Shown in pieces: positions 1 through 9,811 of a stretch of 12,140 bases of DNA. The DNA is taken from contig CABPSV020000295.1 of assembly GCA_902459845.2 (NCBI GenBank), positions 1 through 12,140 of the forward strand, given 5' to 3'. The notes beneath the pieces were generated by a model, which saw nothing but the letters and a program-made list of their open reading frames with translations, was not told the DNA's origin and searched no databases. The stretch is from Hepatocystis sp. ex Piliocolobus tephrosceles (taxonomy: Eukaryota; Apicomplexa; Aconoidasida; Haemosporida; Plasmodiidae). Both the position numbers and the translations under genes were made by a program. Within the stretch, counting starts at the first letter, position 1. The number at the start of each line of letters is the position of its first letter.

Positions 1-214
1 AAAAATAAAAAAACAAATAAATAAATAAATGTATATATACACACCGCAAATGTAAAAATAAAATGATGATGTGTTAAATAGCAAAAATATAAAAGGTTGT
101 TATAAAAATACTTCAGAAAAGCGTGTTCACACATATATGTATTTATATAAACATGTTGCAGCATATAACAAAAATAATTTAAAAATAAAAAAAAAAAAAA
201 GTAAAAAAAAAAAA

Positions 215-248
<34 letters not shown>

Positions 249-1092
249 AGTAAAAATAATTAAACAAAAAAAAAGCAGGCATTTGCACAAAGTGAAGACT
301 AAAATAAAATTAACTGCGTTAAAATGAATTAAACTATTTGAATTTTAAAAATAAAAATGTAAACATACACCCATACATAAGTATATATATATACACTTTA
401 CCATTGAACATTTTATAATTTCTAAATTTCAAAAGCAACTATAGCAATAATGATACATTATATTATATAAATATGACATATATATCAAACTATATGTCTA
501 GTATGGATTAAGGCATGTGTATATTCCTTTTTTTTTTTTTTTTTTTTTTTTTGTCTGATCATATTGTTAAAACTTATAGCCTATGAGTAATATACAAGCT
601 TTTTATTTTTCTAAATTCGATTGAGAGGAAAAAAAAAAAAAAAAAAAAAAAAAGAGAGAAAAAGAACAAAAGAAGACAAAAAAGGCAGTGATAAAAATGT
701 GGCAAAAAAAATTGGAAAAAACAAAAATACCAATAGAACAACCAAAAAAAAAAAAAAAACGATGAACAACAAAAGTGTAAAAAAACAATAAAAACTTATT
801 TGAATTAAATAAATAAAATTGAGATATATTTTTGCCTTTTTTTATTTTATTTTTTTTAAAGGTAAAAGGGTTATGCTTGCCGATTAATATAAAAATCGTA
901 GACAACAAAATATATGTGAGATTATTTTCATATACAAATATTTCACCGCATTAAATTTTAACAAAAAAATAAATACTCTTGTATAATTTTTTTTTTTTTT
1001 TTTTTTCTAAAATAATTATGCATTTTATGCCAACGCAACATTAAGCATTCTAAAAAGAGTTTTCTCGTTAAAATATATAATTAGCATTAAAA

Positions 1093-1133
<41 letters not shown>

Positions 1134-1746
1134 GGGGAAGTATTCATTTGTTTGATTAAGTTACTTTACTTAATCGCTCATATTTTTTTTTTTTTTACAA
1201 TTAACAAAAGCCATGGTATAAAAATAAAATTTTTTTAAAAATATTACACCTGACGTGGTTCTTATGCATATATAAATAGCACCAAAAGAAATTATAAATA
1301 CGGTTTCAGTTTACAGTTAGTTGCTATAAGAATAGTTGATTAGGTAAATAACAGTACATTAATTTGGTTCATACATATTCTTATATATATATATATATAT
1401 ATTATAACGACAGTACTATGTTTATTTTTGGTTCATATATATATATATACATGTATCTGTATGTGGTTTATATTCCATTTTAAATCATATATACAAAAAC
1501 AAATAGTAAAAATTGTAACAATTCACAAGCTGCTAATTGCTTAACAAAAGAACTAAACATTTCTACCATTATGTCTGTAACACTTTAAGATACTATATTA
1601 TTATATCATATTTTTTATAACGTTTAGCAGCGTATATGTATATACAAAATGCAGTAATGTTAGTGTACGAAATATTACAAACGTAAACAAAATTTTCACC
1701 TCCAATACAAGTAGAATCTAATAGAGGCAAAAAAAAAAAAAAAAAA

Positions 1747-1798
1747 ACGAACGTTAAAAAAAAACAAACGTTAAAAAAAAACAAACGTTAAAAAAAAC
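1747..1798. repeat. Three-copy 17-18 bp repeat with AACGTT core
   Basis: Three tandem units, each a short AACGTT palindromic core followed by an A run and a C, spaced 17-18 bp apart. They follow directly after a poly-A run. The units differ only at one base near the first core (GAACGTT against AAACGTT) and in A-run length. Confidence 0.75.
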
Positions 1799-2281
1799 AT
1801 ATAAAATAAAAAATGAATCGTGAATATAAGGGTGAAATGTATATTTAAAATTAAGTAAAAATATAAATGGTTATTAAGTGATATATGTATATAAGAACAT
1901 ACGTATATATACATGTATTTTATTTATTTTTTTTTATTTTATTTTATTTTTTTTTTTTTTTTTATGCACCTAAGCAGTTTTGTTTACATTTTCTTTGTAC
2001 TTTTCTACCATTACAAAATGTATATATAAATATTTCACATACATATGAAACATACTGGTTTCGCATTTTTTTTTTTTTTTTTTAAATACAAATAAAGCTT
2101 AATTGTTTTGGTCTTAACGAATTTATAACTGATTTAACAAAACATGACACAATAGTATAAAAAAAAAAAAAAAAAACATTATATATAATTTTTTAAAAGT
2201 ATATATAAATAGGCAGAAGAGGAAGAATTAAAAAATGTTTAGAGAGTTAATTTAGGTTCACTATTATAACAGCGCACGTTA

Positions 2282-2282
<1 letters not shown>

Positions 2283-2331
<49 letters not shown>
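2283..2331 (+). repeat. Poly-A tract of about 49 bases
   Basis: This is the longest homopolymer in the window. It lies about 230 bp before the start codon of the first gene. Runs this long are common in Plasmodium intergenic DNA, and their exact length in an assembly is unreliable. Confidence 0.85.
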
Positions 2332-2333
<2 letters not shown>

Positions 2334-2350
2334 TAAAAATATTTGTTTTC

Positions 2351-2420
2351 ATTACCCTTGTTTTATTACCCTTGTTTTATTACCCTTGTTTTATTACCCT
2401 TGTTTTATTACTCTTGTTTT
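2351..2420 (+). repeat. 14-bp minisatellite, five copies
   Basis: Five head-to-tail copies of ATTACCCTTGTTTT start at 2351, 2365, 2379, 2393 and 2407. The first four are identical and the fifth has one C-to-T change. The array ends about 140 bp before the start codon of the LisH/WD40 gene, so it probably lies in its promoter or 5' untranslated region. Confidence 0.9.
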
Positions 2421-2560
2421 ATATTTATTTTTACTATTTATTTATTTTATTTTTTTTTTTTTTTTACACATTATAATGTATAATAACGTAAGAAGAAAAA
2501 TAAAAATTATGTAGCATATTCCATTATAAGAATTAAAAAAAAAAAAAAAAAACAGAGAAA

Positions 2561-4789
<2,229 letters not shown>

Positions 4790-4905
4790 TTTTAATTGAT
4801 TCGAACAGATGAATTGTTAAAGTGGCTTTTCAAAGCGTAGGTCATCGGGGTATCAAGATATAAAACTACCACACCGATAACATATTATAACATCGCTGTG
4901 TTAAC

Positions 4906-4942
<37 letters not shown>

Positions 4943-5316
4943 TACAAATATGTTCATTAAAGATATACTTAAAAAGCTATTAATTATGTTAAGTAAATTA
5001 GAAGATGCATTTTGGAGAAAAAAAAACATTTTAACTTATACGGTGGAAAATAGAGATGGCATTTAAAAATATAAACCTATTTACATGTAACACTAATATA
5101 AACACATACATGTGTGAATATTAAGTATATATATAAACATATTTAGACATCGTGTTTGTAAGCCTAAAAATTATCACTGTTAATATTTTTAACCTTAATT
5201 TTTATAACACATGTAAAATGAGATCATACATATATTTACACTTGCTTGTGTTTACATGTGTATGTTTGTCCGTATGTAAGTATATATGTAATTTTTTTAC
5301 GTATTATCATCAAGGG

Positions 5317-5364
<48 letters not shown>
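5317..5364 (+). repeat. Poly-A tract of about 48 bases
   Basis: A long A homopolymer between GGG and CCT, with no sign of a transcript end or mobile element beside it. It makes a spurious polylysine frame. Confidence 0.85.
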
Positions 5365-5367
<3 letters not shown>

Positions 5368-5902
5368 AATATTTTTTTTTTTGTTTGTAAGTTATTACGT
5401 ACTTTATTTTAAAATAAAAATAACTAATTAAGTTAAATTTATAGAAACTTTTGTGTTTTGTTTGTTTTAAGACTGATTATTTTACTTTGACACATATATT
5501 AATGTTTACTGATAATTAACAGTTATTGCTGTAACAAAAATGGGGGATAGTTCTGTGTAATATACTTTTGTTGTCAGTTATCTCCTTTTTTTTTTTTTTT
5601 TTTTTTTCTATTGTGACACTTGTGTAGATACATTAAGTTGTTGGAAATGATAATCAACAGATAAAAAATAAAAATTAGTTAACAACTAAAACGTTCTTAT
5701 TCTAAACGTTAAATGGTATACTTATTATTTCAACGATGTTCAAATATAGAACTAATGTATACATATATATACATATATATGTGATAAAACGAAATTTTAA
5801 ACAAAATGATGTATTCGTGTGATTAAAAAAAATGTACGATTCAATGAAAAAACAGTTTTGTTGTTTCTATCTTTTTGTTTATTATTTTTTTTTATTATTT
5901 TT

Positions 5903-6069
5903 TTTTAGCATTTTTTTTAGCATTTTTTTCAGCATTTTTTTTAGCATTTTTTTTAGCATTTTTTTGTAGCATTTTTTGTAGCATTTTTTTGTAGCATTTT
6001 TTTTTAGCATTTTTTTTTAGCATTTTTTTTTAGCATTTTTTTTTAGCATTTTTTTTTAGCATTTTTTTT
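5903..6069 (+). repeat. 12-13 bp TAGCATTTTTTTT minisatellite, 13 copies
   Basis: The word AGCAT occurs 13 times at 12-13 bp spacing (5907, 5919, 5931, 5943, 5955, 5968, 5980, 5993, 6006, 6019, 6032, 6045, 6058). Each is separated by a T run of varying length. Two linker variants occur: plain T runs, and a central block (5966-5994) with GTAGC. The last five units are exactly 13 bp. The array ends about 180 bp before the start codon of the LamG gene. Confidence 0.92.
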
Positions 6070-6187
6070 AATTTTGAATAAATGTTTATATGTTGTTTTA
6101 ACTTTTTTTTTTTTCATAGTACACATGAGATAGTTCTACATGCGTCGTATATGTCGTATATGTCTTATACAAATAAATAAATAAATA

Positions 6188-6206
6188 TGTGTGTGTGTGT
6201 GTGTGT
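6188..6206 (+). repeat. (TG)n dinucleotide run
   Basis: About nine TG repeats, 40 bp before the start codon of the LamG gene. A short AAAT-type tetranucleotide stretch lies just before it. Confidence 0.8.
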
Positions 6207-6248
6207 ACATGTGTATATATGAGTGTATACATATAATATACTATTAAA

Positions 6249-7154
6249 ATGTTATTACTTATTTTTAAAACATGGTATTTGTTATTGTTATGTATATATT
6301 TTAAAGTACTAATTAAATGCAATATTTATAATATAACGCCACCTGAATGTGATGTTTCGATTGATTCAGCAATTTGCATTAATAATGGACAAAGTATGTT
6401 ACTACCCAAGGCAAAACCACATGGTGATAAATTTATTTACGTTATGTATATTGTAAATATATGTATACACGTGTTACATAATTGAATTATAACATATTAC
6501 ACATACTAATCAAAAATATAAAAACATAAGTCTCATTTTTTATTTTTCCTTCTCTTTATTATTTTTTATTTTTCCTTCTCTTTATTATTTTTTATTTTTC
6601 CTTCTCTTTATTATTTTTTTTTTTTTTTTTTTATTTATTTATTTTTTTTTTTTTTTTTGCATAGGAATATCTACACATATAAGTTTTGATGACATAGCAC
6701 CTATTGACTCTAGTGGAAATAGAAATCATGCATTAGGCACCTTTTTTGCCTCTACTGGGTTTGGAGGTGTCGGAAATTCTGCTTTGTTTAGAAAAAACTA
6801 TATTTATATTCCACATTCAGATGAATATTTTAAAAATGTTAATTTTTCATATACTTTTTTTATATATTTATTAAAAGATGATATATCAATGTAAGTGAAA
6901 TAAATCAATTATACTAAGTGTAAATAAATAATACGCCTTACATGTGCTCATGCGTAAAAATATATATATATATATATATATACCACTCGTCCATACATAT
7001 ATATATACACTATTTATTTTTATATATACACTATTTATTTTTATATATACACTATTTATTTTTATATTCGTTTTATTTTTCAAGAAAAAATAACTTAGAT
7101 GAAAAGTTCTGTCCCGTTATTCACAAGGTTTCCGCCCCCTTCTGTCTATTTTGC

Positions 7155-7189
<35 letters not shown>

Positions 7190-8684
7190 CCCTAAAATGT
7201 AATTTTAAAATATAATAAATTTTTTTATTTTAATATTTTTTTATATAGGGTATAGCAAAAGACAAAATACAAGAATCATCTCCTGCGATTTTAATAAATG
7301 CTAAAGTTAGAACAAATATATATATATATATATATACATATGCATGTGTATGTACTCTTTTTTTTAAGATGTGTATTTTATATATATGAATGTGCATATA
7401 TTACATATTTTAACATACGTGCAGATTTGTTTATGTTGTTTATATCAATACGCATTAATAATATAATAGTCTTTTTTTTTTTTCTTACTTTTTTTTTTTA
7501 TAAAGAGTGGGAGAATAAAAGTTGTCTTAAGTACTTCTTCTAGAATCAATTCAGGTATATTTAAAAATATATCATCTTACATTATACAAACTAAATTGCT
7601 GCTTTTTTTTTTTTTTATATAACAATATTTTTTTTATTTTAGTTTTGTTTAAATTAAGTACCTTTACTTTTTTTCATCGATGTAACCTGCTTGATTTATA
7701 TATAATTTTCTTTTTTTTTTTTACTTTGAGCGATTCAAATTTCATTTTATTTCTCTTTTTTCATATAAACATAATGACTTATGTGAAAAAATAAATATTG
7801 TTTTTACTAAATAGCTGGGGAAGAATTTCTTAGCAATTTTAAATTAAGGAATCATCAATGGTATCACATAGCAAGTACGTATGTATATTTAACATTATTA
7901 TATACAAAAAAAAAAAAAAAAAAAAAAATAAAAAAAAATAAAAAAAAAAAAAAAAAATACTTATATATATTTTAATTGTTGTTATATTTTTTTTTCTACG
8001 CACAATTTTATCCTATTATTATTCTTTGATTGCTATAGTACACATTACACATTCGTTTTTTTTTTTTATTTGTTTTATTTTACAAGTTGTCAGACACATT
8101 AATCATATAAGACTGTTTGTGGATGGCATTTTAGACTCGAGTTTTTTAACAGAAGGTTATGTATAAGAACGCGCGCACACATATACATACATTCATACAT
8201 AAGTATAGTAAACCTACGTTTTTTTTTTTTTTTTTTGCTTATTTATTAGATTGTTTATTTGTCTATTCATTTCTTCAAGTGTTTATTTTATTTTATTTTT
8301 TTTATTACAGGAATAACTAAAACAAACGATTTTCCTATATATATCGGTGGTTCACCTGACTCAACAGATACATGTGATTTTCCATTTTTGTTGGATGAAT
8401 TAAAAATTTACAGTATGAGTATCGGAGTTGATCATATACAAAGTGAAGCAGCAGCAACGTTGAGTGGCTTAGAACCATCTTTTATTTATTTTGGTTGTTT
8501 TAATTGTGACATAAATACCGCTCTTCTATCTTGTCCTAATAATTATCATTTATGTAATAAACTAGAATTATACATAGGTGTTTATAATGTTATGCGGAAA
8601 TTTTCTTTAAATATAAATAATATTATACTACCATTTTCATCCGAAAATCAGATAGGAATAGGAGTGTGTTGTGCAAACATGTGA
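6249..8684 (+). CDS. Secreted LamG/ConA-like domain protein with C-terminal Cys-rich module, 8 exons
   Basis: Exons: 6249-6423, 6665-6890, 7085-7127, 7249-7305, 7506-7554, 7815-7874, 8087-8155, 8311-8684. All introns are GT-AG, phases agree throughout, and the total is 1053 nt (350 residues). An in-frame stop at 6234 makes ATG 6249 the first start. Residues 1-24 form a hydrophobic signal peptide, so the product should enter the secretory pathway. Residues about 60-270 fit a laminin-G/concanavalin-A-like sandwich: SFDD and DSSGN at the start, FGGVGNSALF, then QWYHIAIVRHINHIRLFVDG (198-217), YIGGSP and LLDELKIY. Residues 286-350 are a Cys-rich module (C289, C292, C301, C308, C346, C347) with YHLC and EL in the middle and a CC near the end. 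LamG domains bind carbohydrate or protein partners, and a surface or micronemal adhesive role is plausible but inferred. The splice donor of exon 3 is the weakest point. Confidence 0.85.
6535..6612 (+). repeat. 26-bp repeat, three copies, in intron 1 of the LamG gene
   Basis: Three identical 26-bp units start at 6535, 6561 and 6587, each with the pyrimidine-rich core CCTTCTCTTTATT. A poly-T stretch and the acceptor TGCATAG at 6664 follow. Together they form a very long polypyrimidine tract ahead of exon 2. Confidence 0.9.
6960..6982. repeat. (TA)n run in intron 2
   Basis: About eleven TA repeats in intron 2 of the LamG gene, a short way before the 21-bp tandem repeat. A similar TA run lies in intron 4 near 7316-7335. 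Confidence 0.8.
7008..7070 (+). repeat. 21-bp repeat, three copies, in intron 2 of the LamG gene
   Basis: The word CACTATTTATTTTTATATATA repeats at 7008, 7029 and 7050, the last copy diverging at its final bases. It ends about 15 bp before the acceptor TTTTTCAAG of exon 3. Because the period is a multiple of three it creates spurious repeated short peptides on both strands. Confidence 0.88.
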
Positions 8685-9051
8685 CATATATTATTAAAAT
8701 AATATCAAAAAAAAAAAAAAAAAAAAAAAAAAAAACAGTAGTAAATAAATATAATAATATGTTAGCTTTAAATATATACACATGTGCACATACATATATT
8801 TATATGTTCTTATTCATAATTTTTTTTTTTCCCTTCTATTATTTATATTTAAATTTTAACAAAAAAAAAAAAATATATATTAGCATTATTTGTTCGTCAA
8901 AGATTTTGCTTTAAATGGAATTATAAAATCGTTTTTCATTTTTATTTTTTTAGTATTTTTTTTTTTCTTCTTTCTATATTTTATAACTTATTTTGTCTAC
9001 ATCATATGTTTATTTTTATTTTTTCATTATACTATATTATATATCATATAT

Positions 9052-9098
9052 AACATATATATATATAACATATATATATATAACATATATATATATAT
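9052..9098 (+). repeat. 15-bp AACATATATATATAT repeat, three copies
   Basis: AAC followed by a TA stretch repeats at exactly 15 bp (9052, 9067, 9082). The third copy has a longer TA tail ending in TCC. Confidence 0.82.
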
Positions 9099-9430
9099 CC
9101 AATTTTATTATTTTTTTTTTTAATGTTTTTTTTATATTCGGTCTAAACAGTTCTTCATTAAGTTCCCAATTCTTTCATTCACCTACTCATCCATTTTTTA
9201 TTTAATTCTTTTCAATTTATCTATTTTTCCAAAATGGTAACTTTTTTTTTTTTTTTTAGTGAAAAATTGTTAACTTTTTTCTATATAACACTATATCAAT
9301 CAACTCATAGACGGAAATCTCTTTCTATGTGATTCATGAACGTATATATTAAAAATAAAAGTAAAAAATGAAAAAAAAAAAAGAAAAAAAAAAAGAAATA
9401 AATAAATAAATAAATAAATAAATAAAAAAA

Positions 9431-9560
9431 GAATAAATAAAAAAAGAATAAATAAAATAAGAATAAATAAAATAAGAATAAATAAAATAAGAATAAATAA
9501 AAAAAGAATAAATAAAATAAGAATAAATAAAATAAGAATAAATAAAATAAGAATAAATAA
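9431..9560 (+). repeat. 15-bp GAATAAATAAAATAA minisatellite, nine copies
   Basis: GAATAAATAA starts at 9431, 9446, 9461, 9476, 9491, 9506, 9521, 9536 and 9551, an exact 15-bp spacing. The last five bases of each unit are either AATAA or AAAAA. A run of AAAT tetranucleotides precedes it, from which it may have grown. The reverse strand is open through it as Leu/Phe/Ile pentapeptides, which I take to be a by-product of a period divisible by three. Confidence 0.93.
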
Positions 9561-9811
9561 AGTTTTATTGTTCGACACTTTAAAAAGTTCTTTTATAAAT
9601 TGAATCAGTATTGTTATAAAAATTAACTCGGGTTTATGTATGTATATACGCATGTGGATATGTTGGTCTTATTTTACCTTGCAACATGATTATATGTGAT
9701 AATTTTACTTCTACTTTTATAGATTACAAAAACATATAAATCTCACACGGTAATAGTTTATTGAAAATCCGTAAAAGGGTAAATAATAACAAGATAAATT
9801 AAATAATAAGA

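Larger units (their letters stand above)
1..2560. other. AT-rich intergenic and 5' flanking DNA, no supported gene
   Basis: About 2.5 kb before the first gene. It holds many homopolymer runs: poly-A near 216-247, 629-653, 1096-1130 and 2283-2331, and poly-T near 528-552. It also has TA dinucleotide stretches around 1382-1400 and two short tandem repeats listed separately. The only open frames are low-complexity strings of Lys, Phe or Tyr produced by these runs. The stretch from about 1240 to 1600 is more mixed in composition, and I see no gene in it. The last few hundred bases presumably carry the promoter and 5' untranslated region of the LisH/WD40 gene, but no specific promoter motif can be defended. 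Confidence 0.7.
4790..6248. other. Intergenic region between the WD40 and LamG genes
   Basis: About 1.46 kb. It begins with a patch of higher GC content (about 4797-4905), followed by poly-T (4908-4936) and a 38-codon ORF at 4950-5066. Then come mixed AT-rich DNA, a poly-A run of about 48 (5317-5364), another poly-T near 5586-5607, the TAGCATTTTT minisatellite (5903-6069) and a TG run (6188-6206). It presumably holds the 3' end of the WD40 transcript and the promoter of the LamG gene. No gene is firmly supported. Confidence 0.65.
8685..9811. other. Intergenic region between the LamG and coiled-coil genes
   Basis: About 1.1 kb with no supported gene. It holds poly-A (8707-8735), poly-T tracts, a three-copy AACATATATATATAT repeat (9052-9098), a tetranucleotide AAAT run (about 9396-9426), the 15-bp GAATAAATAAAATAA array (9431-9560) and a stretch of ordinary AT-rich DNA (9561-9811) leading to the next start codon. 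It presumably contains the 3' untranslated region of the LamG gene and the promoter of the coiled-coil gene. Confidence 0.65.

Noticed and set aside
603..908. Reverse-strand 101-residue frame rich in Phe
   Set aside because: It is produced by poly-A runs read on the other strand, with no domain, signal or splice support.
4790..4815. TTCGAA-containing stretch that recalls a tRNA T-loop
   Set aside because: No T-stem, anticodon arm or acceptor stem can be paired around it.
5152..5431. Frames with hydrophobic N termini followed by polylysine
   Set aside because: The longer one starts at GTG rather than ATG, and both run into the 48-base A tract. The look of a signal peptide comes from T-rich DNA.
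7128..7200. Exon 3 extending through the poly-T to a GTAATT donor at 7199
   Set aside because: It would leave an intron of about 50 bp, add a polyphenylalanine stretch, and break phase with exon 4.
7505..7507. Alternative acceptor AG at 7507 for exon 5
   Set aside because: It gives WENKSCLKYFF and a stop, whereas the AG at 7505 keeps phase and yields SGRIKVVLSTSSRINS, which fits the LamG strand pattern.
6942..7543. Plus-strand frames spanning introns 2-4
   Set aside because: They include TA and T runs from introns, and one begins at a non-ATG codon or reads exon 5 in the wrong frame. The spliced model explains the coding parts.
9300..9653. Reverse-strand 117-residue frame with Leu-Phe-Ile repeats
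   Set aside because: It is a by-product of the 15-bp minisatellite, whose period is divisible by three. The flanks lack coding character.
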